A stretch of DNA of 64,000 nucleotides from Microbaculum marinum (GTDB lineage Bacteria > Pseudomonadota > Alphaproteobacteria > Rhizobiales > Tepidamorphaceae): the NCBI RefSeq assembly GCF_042646165.1, contig NZ_JBHRTC010000015.1; one strand, 5' to 3'. The first letter of the stretch is position 1; every line of letters begins with the position of its first letter. A program made the position numbers and the translations under genes. This document shows positions 9,001 to 17,414 of the stretch, piece by piece. The notes below the pieces were generated by a model that was given only the letters and a program-made list of their open reading frames with translations, did no database searches and was not told the origin of the DNA.

Positions 9001-9878
9001 CAGACGCGCTGGCCCGTATCGCTCGACCGTCCGCCGAGCAGGCCCTGCGGCCGGATCAGCAGGATCAGGATCATCAGGCCGTAGACCACGAGGTCGCGTA
9101 TCTGCGAGCCGCCGTGGGCGATGGTCATCACCTCGATGATGCCGATCAGCGGCCCGGCCAGGAGCGCGCCCCAGATGCGGGTGACGCCGCCGACCACCAT
9201 GACGGCGATGGCCTTCAGCCCGGTCTCGACCCCGACATAGGGCGTGATCGCGGCATAGTGCATGCCGATCAGGACGCCGGCGATGCCGGCCAGCACGCCC
9301 GATAGGGCGAACGCCACGATCGTCAGCCGCTCTGCGGAGACGCCCAGCAGCCGCGCGACGTCGCGGTTCTCGGCGGCGGCGCGCAGGCCGCGGCCGATCC
9401 GCGTGCGCTGGATCATGAAGCCGAGCACGGCGACCGAGGCCACCGAGGTCGCCATCACGAGGATCTGCATGCTGCCGATGCTGATCGGCCCGTAGCGCAG
9501 CCGCTCGCCGAGGAACTCGAAGGGAAGCTGCAGCGGATTGGAACCCCAGTAGTTGACCACGACGTTCTGGATGATGATCGAGCAGCCGAGCGTGGTCAGC
9601 AGCGGCGTGATCACCGGGGACGAGCGCACCGGGTCGTAGGCGACGAACTTGATGACGACGGACGCCACGGTCGCGCCGGCGATGCCCGCCGCCAGGGCCA
9701 GCGGGAACGGCAATCCGGCCATCAGCGCCGTGATGCCGATGAAGCCGGCCAGCATGAACAGTTCCGCGATGGCGATGTTGAGGATGCCGAGGATGCCCAT
9801 GACGAGGGAGAAGGACAGGGCAATCAGCGTATAGACGGCGCCGAGCGTCAGGCCGTTGATTAGCTGCTGCAAAAGCAT
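9000..9878 (-). CDS. livH: branched-chain amino acid-type ABC permease LivH
   Basis: Inner-membrane permease of 292 residues. The N-terminus (LLQQLINGLTLGAVYTLIAL) and the sequence IQRTRIGRGLRAAAENRDVA, the cytoplasmic coupling loop, are typical of LivH. Pairs with LivM. It starts 84 bases after the livK stop and its stop overlaps the livM start. Confidence 0.94.
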   Translation of the reverse strand: MLLQQLINGLTLGAVYTLIALSFSLVMGILGILNIAIAELFMLAGFIGITALMAGLPFPLALAAGIAGATVASVVIKFVAYDPVRSSPVITPLLTTLGCSIIIQNVVVNYWGSNPLQLPFEFLGERLRYGPISIGSMQILVMATSVASVAVLGFMIQRTRIGRGLRAAAENRDVARLLGVSAERLTIVAFALSGVLAGIAGVLIGMHYAAITPYVGVETGLKAIAVMVVGGVTRIWGALLAGPLIGIIEVMTIAHGGSQIRDLVVYGLMILILLIRPQGLLGGRSSDTGQRV

Positions 9879-9962
9879 GCGGTCTCCACCGGTGCGACCG
9901 GGCTGCCAAGGGTGAGGGGCGGGACGCGGCGGCTGCCGCGCCCCGTGCTTGCGGGAGGTATA

Positions 9963-11183
9963 CTAGCAGTCGCCGCCCTGGGAACTGCAGCCGTGCACCA
10001 CCGTGGTCCACTTCTCGCCTTCCCCGCGGACGATGAAGAAGGCCTTCTCGGCGTCACCGTCCTTGTTGAACGAGATCGGACCGCCGAGGCCCTCGAAGCC
10101 CTTCAGGTTGGTGATGTAGTCGCGGATCTTGGTGCGGTCGGCGGCAAGGTCGTCGGGATTGCCGGTCACGCCGGCCTTCTCGACGGCCTCGATGAACATG
10201 CTGACGTTCTCGTAGATGTTGGCGTCGTACATGCTCGGCTCGATCGACTCGGGCAGGCCGGAGGTCTCCTTCAGCAGCGGCTGCAGCTCGGCGACGAACT
10301 CCTTGGCGCGCGGCTCGTCCATTGAGGCATAGAAGGTCGCCGGCGCGATGATCGGGATATCGGGCGCGGCGTGCAGGATTGCCGAGGAGATCAGCGGCGT
10401 GCCGCCGATCACCGGCTTGACGAAGCCCTGCCGGCGCATCTCGCGGATGACCGTGATCGCCTCGGAATAGTCGGCGCCGATCACCACGGCGTCGGGGTCG
10501 AGGGAGATGATCTTGGTCACCTGCGCGCTGACGTCGAGTTCGCCGGTGTTGAAGGACAGGAAGTCGCCGTCGTTCAGCACCTCGACGCCGTGCTCCTTCA
10601 GGATGCCCGGCATGATCTTGGTGGCGATCGCCGTCGAGACGGCGTCCTTGGCGTCGTAGATCACCGCGACGTCCTTCACGTCGAAGGTGTCGACGAGATA
10701 GGGAACCGACTCCTCGGCGAGGATCGCCTCGTCGACGGTGTTGCGGAAGGCCCACGGCCGGTTGTTGGCCGCCACGCCGGGCTTGGAGGAGGCCTGCGAC
10801 ATGGCCACGATTTCCATCTGGTTGGCGACCGGGAAGGTGACCTCGCAGGCACTGCTGGTGAGCGGTCCGGCGACGGCCAGGACGTTGTCGTCGCCGGCGA
10901 GCTTGCGCAGCGAGTTGGCGGCCTGGGCGGGCTTCGTGGCGTCGTCGTAGATGACGATCTCGAGCTTGGNNNNNNNNNNNNNNNNNNNNNNNNNNNNNNN
11001 NNNNNNNNNNNNNNNNNNNACGGTGTTGGTGCGCCCCCACTCGGCGAACGGACCGCTGCTCGGCACGATCGCGCCGATACGGATCTGCTTGCCGTCCTGC
11101 GCCATGGCCGACGGCGCCGCCGCGGCCACTGCGGCGAGAGCCAGCGCGCCGACGGCGATACCCTTCAGAATAGACTGTGTCAT
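9963..11183 (-). CDS. livK: branched-chain amino acid-type periplasmic binding protein LivK (contains an assembly gap)
   Basis: Secreted binding protein, about 406 residues including unknown ones. The signal peptide spans roughly residues 1-28 and is cut after AMA. The mature protein starts DGKQIRIGAIVPSSGPFAEW, the type-I periplasmic binding fold of the Liv family. Fifty N at 10970-11019 hide about 17 residues before KLEIVIYDDATKPAQAA; both flanks are in the same frame, and the missing length is about what the family needs, so the gene is likely intact. Start is the ATG at 11183. The C-terminus ends with a Cys-containing tail (GCSSQGGDC) that is unusual. First gene of an eight-gene operon. 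Confidence 0.92.
   Translation of the reverse strand: MTQSILKGIAVGALALAAVAAAAPSAMAQDGKQIRIGAIVPSSGPFAEWGRTNTXXXXXXXXXXXXXXXXXXKLEIVIYDDATKPAQAANSLRKLAGDDNVLAVAGPLTSSACEVTFPVANQMEIVAMSQASSKPGVAANNRPWAFRNTVDEAILAEESVPYLVDTFDVKDVAVIYDAKDAVSTAIATKIMPGILKEHGVEVLNDGDFLSFNTGELDVSAQVTKIISLDPDAVVIGADYSEAITVIREMRRQGFVKPVIGGTPLISSAILHAAPDIPIIAPATFYASMDEPRAKEFVAELQPLLKETSGLPESIEPSMYDANIYENVSMFIEAVEKAGVTGNPDDLAADRTKIRDYITNLKGFEGLGGPISFNKDGDAEKAFFIVRGEGEKWTTVVHGCSSQGGDC
10970..11019. other. assembly gap of 50 N within livK
   Basis: A run of exactly 50 N interrupts livK shortly after the mature N-terminus. Fifty is a common placeholder length, so the true size is uncertain; a second run of four N lies at 44802-44805. 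Confidence 0.98.
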
Positions 11184-11290
11184 GTCGAATTTTCCCCTGC
11201 TCGGCGGCACGGACCACAGGTGAACCGACCGCCCGAATCGTTGCTGCCGCCTGCCTTCTGGAGACGACAGAGCGAAATTCATAACAGGTA

Positions 11291-11331
11291 TTGGCAATGC
11301 TGAAAAGCTTCTATAGTTAGGTAATTGCCAA
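11291..11331. promoter_or_regulatory. inverted repeat TTGGCAAT / ATTGCCAA in the livK-hpaB promoter region
   Basis: Arms of eight bases at 11291-11298 and 11324-11331 are perfect complements with 25 bases between them. The repeat encloses the proposed MarR site and lies between two divergent promoters. It could be a second operator or part of one extended site. Confidence 0.5.
11303..11325. promoter_or_regulatory. putative MarR operator 1 (livK / hpaB divergent promoters)
   Basis: A 23-base A+T-rich segment starting AAAAGCTTCTATAG matches the palindrome at 15965-15987 at 16 of 23 positions, including AnAGCTTCT on the left and TAGnTA on the right. It is 120 bases upstream of livK and 73 bases upstream of hpaB. 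Recognition by the locus MarR protein is inferred from this shared sequence. Confidence 0.55.
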
Positions 11332-11397
11332 CGACGTTGCCTCAAGAAGCATCACTGCGGCTGCGCCTTGCGACCGACCCCACGAGGAGGATCCAGG

Positions 11398-12882
11398 ATG
11401 ACCGACGTTAAGACCGGACAGGACCATATCCAGTCCCTCAAGGACGGACGAACCGTCTACATCGACGGCCAGCTGGCCGGAGACGTCACCGAGCATCCCG
11501 CCTTCCGCCGGTCCGTCGCCTCCGCCGGCGCCCTGTACGACTTCCAGGCGCAGCGGGAAAACCTCGAGCTGATGACGTTCGCGCCGAACGGCAGCAACCG
11601 GCGGATCAACCGCGGCTGGCAGATGCCGCGCGACTACAAGGAGCTGGTCCATCGCCGCAAGGCGCTGCAGGCCTGGGCCGAGGTGTCGTTCGGCTTCCTG
11701 GGACGCTCGCCCGATCATCTCGCCTCGGCGATCACCGGCCAGATCATGGGGCTCGACGTGTTCCGCCGGTACGACGAGGCGCGCGCCAGGGCATTCGCCG
11801 ACTACTACGACTACGCCTCGAGCAACGACCTGTTCCTGACCTACGTGATCATAAACCCGCAGGCCGACCGCTCGAAGGACTGGGGCGAACAGGCGGACGA
11901 ACTGGTCGCACGGATCGTCGACGAGGATTCGACCGGCATCACCATCCGCGGCGCCAAGATGCTCGGCACCAGTTCGATCATGGCCAACGAGGTGTTCGTC
12001 GCCAACCTGCAGCCGCTGAAGCCCGGCGAGGAGGACCTGGCGTTCTCATGCGCCGTGCCGATGAACGCACCCGGCCTGAGGGTGCTGTCGCGCAAGTCGT
12101 ACGAGGCCAACGCCGTCTCCGTTTTCGACAATCCGCTGTCGTCGCGCTTCGACGAAAACGATGCGCTGATGTATTTCGAGGACGTCAAGGTGCCGTGGGA
12201 CCGCGTCTTCGTTCACCGGGACGTCGACATGTGCCGGGCCCAGTTCCACGACACGCCGGGGCACATCTACCAGAACTACCAGGCGCAGATCCGCCTGTCG
12301 GTAAAGCTGCGGTTCCTGGTGGCGCTCGCCCGCAAGACCGCCGAGATGATCGGCACCATGGCGATCCCGTCGGTGCGCGAGCAGCTCGGCCACCTGGCCG
12401 CGCAGGCCGGCATGGTCGACGCGATGCTGGCGGGCATGGAGGCGGAGGGGTCGTCGTACGGCGACTACTACGTCCCCAACCGCCACCACGTCTACGGCGC
12501 CCAGGTGCTGACCCAGGAGCTCTATCCGCAGATCATCCGCAAGCTGCGCGAGCTGGCCGGCGGCGCGTTCATCATGCTGCCGTCCTCGATCGCCGACTTC
12601 GCCGACCCGGACCTGCAGCGGATCATCCGCACGACGCAGCGATCGCCCGCCGCCTCTCCGGAGGAGCGCGTGAAGTTCCTCAAGGTGGCGTGGGATGCGG
12701 TCGGGTCGGAATTCGCCTCGCGGCACACGCAGTACGAGATGTTCTACGCCGGCGCGCAGTTCGTCACCCGCGGCCACAGCTTCCGCACGTATGACTGGGA
12801 GCGCGGAGATGCCATGATCGAGGGCCTGATGTCCGGCTACGAAGGCCCGGCCGGAGAGACGACGCCGACCAACCAGCTCTGA
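11398..12882 (+). CDS. HpaB-family FADH2-dependent monooxygenase, large component
   Basis: Oxygenase of 494 residues of the 4-hydroxyphenylacetate 3-hydroxylase HpaB family: N-terminal domain SLKDGRTVYIDGQ (residues 14-26), middle acyl-CoA-dehydrogenase-like domain with SNDLFLTYVIINPQADRS and CAVPMNAPGLRVLSRKSY, and the C-terminal helical domain with LAGGAFIMLPSS. It uses reduced flavin supplied by a separate reductase, here almost certainly the gene at 15370-15897. Start is the ATG at 11398 after a GAGGAGG ribosome site. Family members hydroxylate phenols, and one type attacks pyrrole-2-carboxylate; the neighbouring amide hydrolases favour an N-containing substrate here. Followed after 24 bases by the DUF2848 gene. 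Confidence 0.9.
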   Translation: MTDVKTGQDHIQSLKDGRTVYIDGQLAGDVTEHPAFRRSVASAGALYDFQAQRENLELMTFAPNGSNRRINRGWQMPRDYKELVHRRKALQAWAEVSFGFLGRSPDHLASAITGQIMGLDVFRRYDEARARAFADYYDYASSNDLFLTYVIINPQADRSKDWGEQADELVARIVDEDSTGITIRGAKMLGTSSIMANEVFVANLQPLKPGEEDLAFSCAVPMNAPGLRVLSRKSYEANAVSVFDNPLSSRFDENDALMYFEDVKVPWDRVFVHRDVDMCRAQFHDTPGHIYQNYQAQIRLSVKLRFLVALARKTAEMIGTMAIPSVREQLGHLAAQAGMVDAMLAGMEAEGSSYGDYYVPNRHHVYGAQVLTQELYPQIIRKLRELAGGAFIMLPSSIADFADPDLQRIIRTTQRSPAASPEERVKFLKVAWDAVGSEFASRHTQYEMFYAGAQFVTRGHSFRTYDWERGDAMIEGLMSGYEGPAGETTPTNQL

Positions 12883-12906
12883 ACCGATCAAGGACCGGCA
12901 GGACCC

Positions 12907-13599
12907 ATGGCTCACCTCGAATTCGACTGCGAGACGATTGCCGACGGCGCCAGCAAGCGCACGATCGCGATCGACCGGCTGATCATCGCGGGATGGACCG
13001 GACGCGACCGCGAGAAGATGGAGGCGCACATGGCCGAGCTCGAGGAGCTCGGCATAAAGCGCCCCGACAAGGCGCCGGTGTTCTACCGTGCATCCGCCAG
13101 CCGGCTGACCACCGCCCCCGAGATCGAGGTGCTGGCCGGCGAGAGCAGCGGCGAGGCCGAGGTCCTGGTCATCCGGGACGGCGACCGGCTGTGGGTGGGG
13201 CTTGCCTCCGACCACACCGACCGCGGCGTCGAGGCCTACGACATCACCGTCTCGAAGCAGATGTGCGACAAGCCCTGCGCCCCGGCGCTGTGGCTGTTCG
13301 ACGACGTGGCGCCGCACTGGGACCAGCTCGTCCTGCAATCCTGGATCGAGGAAAACGGCACGAGGACGCTCTATCAGGAAGGGCCGCTGAGCGCGATGCT
13401 GTCGCCCGGCGACCTGATCGAGCGCAACAGGGCCGAGGGCGGCTCGTTCGGCGAGCGTACCGCGATGCTGTGCGGCACGCCGCCGGCGCGCGGCGGCGTC
13501 CGCAAGAGCGCGTCATTCGAGATGTCACTCAGCGACCCGGTGCTCGGCCGATCGATCACCCACGCCTACCGGAGCGTCGAGTTTCCCTCATCCGAATGA
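12907..13599 (+). CDS. DUF2848 family protein
   Basis: Protein of 230 residues, matching the DUF2848 family in length and in its central motif WVGLASDHTDRGVEAYDITVS followed by KQMCDKPCAPALW. The family resembles fumarylacetoacetate-hydrolase-like folds in its overall pattern, but no reaction is established. It is the second gene of the hpaB operon and its last 12 bases overlap the convergent amidase gene. An intradiol-free ring opening or hydrolysis of an acyl intermediate is a possible role, as inference only. Confidence 0.85.
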   Translation: MAHLEFDCETIADGASKRTIAIDRLIIAGWTGRDREKMEAHMAELEELGIKRPDKAPVFYRASASRLTTAPEIEVLAGESSGEAEVLVIRDGDRLWVGLASDHTDRGVEAYDITVSKQMCDKPCAPALWLFDDVAPHWDQLVLQSWIEENGTRTLYQEGPLSAMLSPGDLIERNRAEGGSFGERTAMLCGTPPARGGVRKSASFEMSLSDPVLGRSITHAYRSVEFPSSE

Positions 13600-14955
13600 G
13601 GGGCCGACGATCGGCGCGGCCGTGGCGGCGACACGCATCAGCTCCGCGTCGCGGCCGCCGAACGATCCGAGCATGAGGCCGACCGGCGCCGCGCCCGGCT
13701 CGTGGCAGGGCAGCGAGATGGCGCAGCCGTCGAGCAGGTTGAACACGGTCGGGTTGCGCAGCAGCAGCCGGTTCAGCTCGCCGAACCGCTCGTCGTCATC
13801 GAACTCCGAAAACAGCGGCGCGACGATCGGCACCGTCGGCATGGCGAGCGCGTCGAAGCCGAAGCACTCGCCGGCGATCGCGTCGATCAGTTCCGCCCGG
13901 CGCCGCAGCAGCCTCCGGTGATCCGCGGAGGTCAGCTTCTGCGCGAACTCGATGCGGGCCAGCACGCGCGGATCATAGCGGTCGCCGGCGCGGGCGACGG
14001 TGTCGGCGTGGATCGGGGCCGCTTCCGCGCCGACGATGCCGCCGCCGGCGGAGAGCTCCGGAAGCTTGCCGAGGTCGTCCAGCACGACCTCGACCAGGGT
14101 CGCTCCGGCCTCCGACAGGCGCGACAGCGCCGTCTCGAAGCTGCGGCCGACCTCGGCGTCCATTCCATCGAGAACGTAGGTCCGAGGCACGGCGATGCGC
14201 AGCTGCGCCGGCTCGACCGGGACCACCGGCTGCGGCCGTTCGCCGGCCATGACGGCGGCCGTGGTCGCGACGCAGTCTACGCTGCGGCCGAGCGCCCCGA
14301 TCGAATCGAGGCTCGGCGCCAGCGGATAGCAACCCTCCAGCGGGATCCGCGAGGCGGTCGGCTTCAGCCCGACCAGGCCGCACAGCGCAGCGGGAATGCG
14401 GCACGAGCCGCCGGTATCGGTGCCGATCGCGACTGCCGCCATGGCGTCTGTGACGGAGACGGCCGCGCCCGACGATGAGCCGCCGGGGATGCGGCCGGCG
14501 GCACGGTCCCAGGGGTTGGCGGGCGTGCCGTAATGCGGATTGAGGCCGACGCCGGAATAGGCGAACTCGGTCATGTTGGTGCGGCCGGCGAGCACCGCGC
14601 CGGCGGCCCGCAGCCGGGCGATCGCCGGTGCGTCGAACCTCGCCGGAGGCTGGTCGGCAAGCACCACCGAGCCCGCCTTGGTCACCTCGCCGGCGACGTC
14701 GAAGAGGTCCTTGATGCTGACCGGCAGGCCCGCCAGCGGCGACGGCGGCAAGGCACCATGCGCGCGCAGCAGGTCGCTTGCGCGGGCCTGCGCCCGGATC
14801 CTGTCCGCGTCGACCTCGATGAAGACGCGCGATCCCTCGCCCGAGGGGTCTTCGATCGCGGCGATGGCCGCCTCGGCGAGCGCTTCGGAGGTGGTCGACC
14901 CCTGGCGCAGTCGCTGCGCCAGCGCCGATACCGGTTCGGGCGCGATGCCGGCCAT
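13588..14955 (-). CDS. amidase signature family hydrolase
   Basis: Amidase of 455 residues. The Ser-cisSer-Lys triad is complete: Lys in PVSIKDLFD (about residue 81), cis-Ser in GGSSSGAAVSV and nucleophile Ser in GTDTGGSCRIPAA. It hydrolyses a linear amide to acid and ammonia. Its start overlaps the cupin stop (TGATG at 14953-14957), and it ends in a 12-base convergent overlap with the DUF2848 gene. In this pathway it would act after ring opening. The C-terminal end is variable among amidases, so the substrate cannot be read out. Confidence 0.92.
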   Translation of the reverse strand: MAGIAPEPVSALAQRLRQGSTTSEALAEAAIAAIEDPSGEGSRVFIEVDADRIRAQARASDLLRAHGALPPSPLAGLPVSIKDLFDVAGEVTKAGSVVLADQPPARFDAPAIARLRAAGAVLAGRTNMTEFAYSGVGLNPHYGTPANPWDRAAGRIPGGSSSGAAVSVTDAMAAVAIGTDTGGSCRIPAALCGLVGLKPTASRIPLEGCYPLAPSLDSIGALGRSVDCVATTAAVMAGERPQPVVPVEPAQLRIAVPRTYVLDGMDAEVGRSFETALSRLSEAGATLVEVVLDDLGKLPELSAGGGIVGAEAAPIHADTVARAGDRYDPRVLARIEFAQKLTSADHRRLLRRRAELIDAIAGECFGFDALAMPTVPIVAPLFSEFDDDERFGELNRLLLRNPTVFNLLDGCAISLPCHEPGAAPVGLMLGSFGGRDAELMRVAATAAPIVGPSFG

Positions 14956-15335
14956 CAGACCGGGTCGTAGGTGTGGATTTCGAAGAGGATGCAGCCGCCC
15001 TCGGACTTGAAGGGACCGTGGTAGGCGCCGGGCGGCCGGCAGGCGTAGGTGTTCGGCTGGAAGGCCTCGCCGCCCTCGCCGTTCTCGTCGTTGCCGACGG
15101 TCAGGTCGCCGGAGACGAGATAGACCTCCTCCCAGTAGTCGTGCACGAACGGCGCGGTCGTGAAGACGCCGGGCTGGAACCTGAGCAGCCTGCTGCGGGT
15201 GCCGCGCTTTGCCGTCTCGTCGAGGCCGCCCGACAGGATCTTCTGCTCGATCCCCGCCGGATAACCGGGAGGCGTCTCCCAGCCGCTGCTGAAATCGACG
15301 GCATGAAATTCCTTGTGTTCCTTGTTTATCGCCAT
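14955..15335 (-). CDS. cupin domain protein
   Basis: Single-domain cupin of 126 residues. It contains FVHDYWEEVYLVSGDLTVG (cupin motif 1-like, with His and Glu) and PGAYHGPFKSEGGCILFEIHTYDP (motif 2-like, with His). Metal binding is likely. It could be a dioxygenase, isomerase or chaperone-like partner. It sits between the flavin reductase (34 bases) and the amidase (overlap), so it belongs to the same operon and probably the same pathway. Confidence 0.85.
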   Translation of the reverse strand: MAINKEHKEFHAVDFSSGWETPPGYPAGIEQKILSGGLDETAKRGTRSRLLRFQPGVFTTAPFVHDYWEEVYLVSGDLTVGNDENGEGGEAFQPNTYACRPPGAYHGPFKSEGGCILFEIHTYDPV

Positions 15336-15369
15336 GGTCTCCGGAGTCCCGTTCGGTTCGGTCGTCTAC

Positions 15370-15897
15370 TTACCAGCCATGCAGGAGCAGCGCATCCTCG
15401 GCGAAGTCCAGGCTGCCGGTCTTCTCGGCGAGCCTGCGATAGTTGCCGCGGTGGAAGACCAGCGGCGTGCGCGCGTCGTCGTCGTGGGTCAGCCGCTCGA
15501 CCCGGCCGAGGAAGATCAGGTGGTCGCCGCCGTCGTACTCGGCCCACTTGGCGCATTCGAAGACGCACAGGCACGCTTCCAGGACAGGCGCGCCGCCCAG
15601 GCCGCCGGCGACCTTGGTGTCCGTCCACTTGTCGGCCAGCGACCTGGCGAACCGGTTCGACAGGTCGATCTGGTCCTCGGCGAGGATGTGCACCGCGAAA
15701 TGCTGCGTGGCCTTCCAGATATCGAGGCTGCGCGCCTTCCGGTCGATGCTGAACTGAAGCAGGGGCGGATCCAGCGATACAGAGGAGAAGGAATTGACCG
15801 TCATCCCGGCCGGCTCGCCGCCGGCCGCCGCCGTGACGATCGCCACGCCGGTGGGAAACCTGCCCAAGGCCCGCCTCAAGTCTCCCGCTTCGATCAC
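15370..15897 (-). CDS. flavin reductase (HpaC-like) for the two-component monooxygenase
   Basis: NAD(P)H:flavin oxidoreductase of 175 residues. The family pattern is complete: LRRALGRFPTGVAIVTA at the N-terminus, GMTVNSFSSVSLDPPLLQFS for flavin binding, FAVHILAEDQ and the C-terminal PLVFHRGNYRRL. It supplies reduced flavin to the HpaB-type oxygenase although it is in a different operon 2.5 kb away. First gene of flavin reductase-cupin-amidase, with a palindromic operator about 70 bases upstream. Confidence 0.92.
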   Translation of the reverse strand: MIEAGDLRRALGRFPTGVAIVTAAAGGEPAGMTVNSFSSVSLDPPLLQFSIDRKARSLDIWKATQHFAVHILAEDQIDLSNRFARSLADKWTDTKVAGGLGGAPVLEACLCVFECAKWAEYDGGDHLIFLGRVERLTHDDDARTPLVFHRGNYRRLAEKTGSLDFAEDALLLHGW

Positions 15898-15964
15898 GTC
15901 GCAACACCTTCCGTCCCGGGCGTCCTGCCGGGCGCCTCCCGCACCTGCAGTCTAAGCCCGCCGG

Positions 15965-15987
15965 AATAGCTTCTTCAAGTAGCTATT
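15965..15987. promoter_or_regulatory. putative MarR operator 2 (flavin reductase promoter)
   Basis: A 23-base near-perfect palindrome: outer arms AATAGCT and AGCTATT, inner arms CTT and AAG around one central base; only the central base and one symmetric pair do not match. It lies 68-90 bases upstream of the flavin reductase start. It matches the site between livK and hpaB at 16 of 23 positions. Size and A+T content fit a MarR dimer. Confidence 0.65.
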
Positions 15988-16182
15988 TTACAACGCTTTG
16001 ATCCCGTGCGAGGGTAGACGTGCTCGCGGTGCGCTGGGAATGTGCGTTTCCAGTCGATGCGGCTATAAGTGTGCCGCCCCTGCCGTCGGAGACCTCCCAA
16101 TGCCATTCCAGCCTTCCCCGCAATGCGGTTGCCTGCCGGGCCGGGCCGCGCGCGCCGGGTCCGGTCCCGGGAGCGCTTGCCC

Positions 16183-17199
16183 GTGAACACGGCCGCACCG
16201 CCATCGGTCGGACCCGGCCTGCACGAGGTCGCGCCGGGCATCCACCGCCTCAACGTGCCGGTGCCGTTCCGGAGCCTGCGCCAGGTGAACCTCTGGCTGC
16301 TCGAGGACGGCGACGGGTTCACCATGATCGACTGCGGCTGGGGCGATGCCGAGACCCGCGACCTGCTGGAGGCGGCGTGGCAGGATCGGCTGGGCGGCCG
16401 GCCGGTGTCGCGGCTGATCGTCACCCATTTCCATCCCGACCATGCCGGCAACTGCGCGTTCATCTGCGAGCGGTGGAACCTCGTGCCGCAGATGACGCAG
16501 CTGGAATGGATGGCCGCGAACCTCGCGCTGCGGTCGCTGTATACGGACGATTTCGAGTTGCGGGCCCGGTTCTACGGGAGCAACGGCCTGTCGCCGGAGA
16601 TGCTCGAACGCTACCGGACCGAGACGGTTCTCTACGATACCGGCGTGCGGCTGCCGCAGTCCTACGAGCGGCTTCGCCCCGGCACCAGGACGGAGATCGG
16701 CGGCCGGTCGTGGCTGGTGATGACCGGCCAGGGCCATTCGCCGGACCTTGCGATGCTCTATTGCGAGGCCGACGACATCCTGATCGCCGGCGACCAGATC
16801 CTGCCCAAGATCACGACGAACGTCAGCGTCTGGCCGTGGGAACCGCTCGCCGACCCGCTCGGCGACTATCTGCGGTCCCTCGATCGCCTCGAGGCGGCGC
16901 TGACGCCCGAGACGTTCGTGCTCCCCTCGCACCGGGAGCCGTTCCGGAACGCCAGGGCGCGCATCGCGGAGCTGAAGCACCACCACGCCGAACGGCTCGA
17001 CAGGGTGCTCGAGCTGCTGGGCCGGGACGCGGTGCCGGCGGCCGACCTGCTCGACTCCCTGTTCAACCGCGCGCTCGACGGCCACCAGATCAATTTCGCG
17101 ATGGGCGAGGCGCTCGCCCATCTCAACCGGCTGGTGTTCGAGGGGCGGGTGTCGCGCCACGTCGACGACGACGGCCTCGTCCGGTTCTCGGCCAAGTAG
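16183..17199 (+). CDS. metallo-beta-lactamase fold hydrolase
   Basis: Cytoplasmic protein of 338 residues. The metal-binding motif is complete: THFHPDHAGN (HxHxDH), then GQGHSPDLAMLY for the third His, GDQILPKITTNVSVWP for Asp and VLPSHREPF for the last His. A C-terminal winged-helix-like segment (ARIAELKHHHAERLDRVLELL) is typical of the lactamase-B2/LACTB2-like group that acts on thioesters, lactones or phosphodiesters. The GTG at 16183 follows GGGAG at a good distance; an ATG at 16123 is an alternative. It stands alone between the catabolic locus and the stress island. Confidence 0.87.
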   Translation: MNTAAPPSVGPGLHEVAPGIHRLNVPVPFRSLRQVNLWLLEDGDGFTMIDCGWGDAETRDLLEAAWQDRLGGRPVSRLIVTHFHPDHAGNCAFICERWNLVPQMTQLEWMAANLALRSLYTDDFELRARFYGSNGLSPEMLERYRTETVLYDTGVRLPQSYERLRPGTRTEIGGRSWLVMTGQGHSPDLAMLYCEADDILIAGDQILPKITTNVSVWPWEPLADPLGDYLRSLDRLEAALTPETFVLPSHREPFRNARARIAELKHHHAERLDRVLELLGRDAVPAADLLDSLFNRALDGHQINFAMGEALAHLNRLVFEGRVSRHVDDDGLVRFSAK

Positions 17200-17306
17200 A
17201 GCGTTCCAGCCGTCTGGAGGCCTGCGGATTGCCGCCACGGCATGGCCGGCCGGCCGCGATGCCCCATCCATACCTCCGGTTGCCGGCCCGGGCGGAAGCG
17301 GCGGGA

Positions 17307-17322
17307 CCATACCTAGGTATGG
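17307..17322. promoter_or_regulatory. perfect 16-bp palindrome CATACC-TA-GGTATG
   Basis: CCATACCTAGGTATGG is a perfect inverted repeat 93-108 bases upstream of the cNMP/thioredoxin-reductase-like gene. The same CATACC-N2-GGTATG pattern occurs at 31610-31625 upstream of the efflux operon, and a looser form (TACG-N2-CGTA) at 23616-23625. A response-regulator operator is the likeliest reading. Confidence 0.65.
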
Positions 17323-17414
17323 CTGGTCATCACGCAGCCAAAGCCGGACAAATCCGAGAGATCGAGGCGCCGGCCCGAGGGCGGTCGTGGCGCTCAACGC
17401 GGAGGATCTGCACG

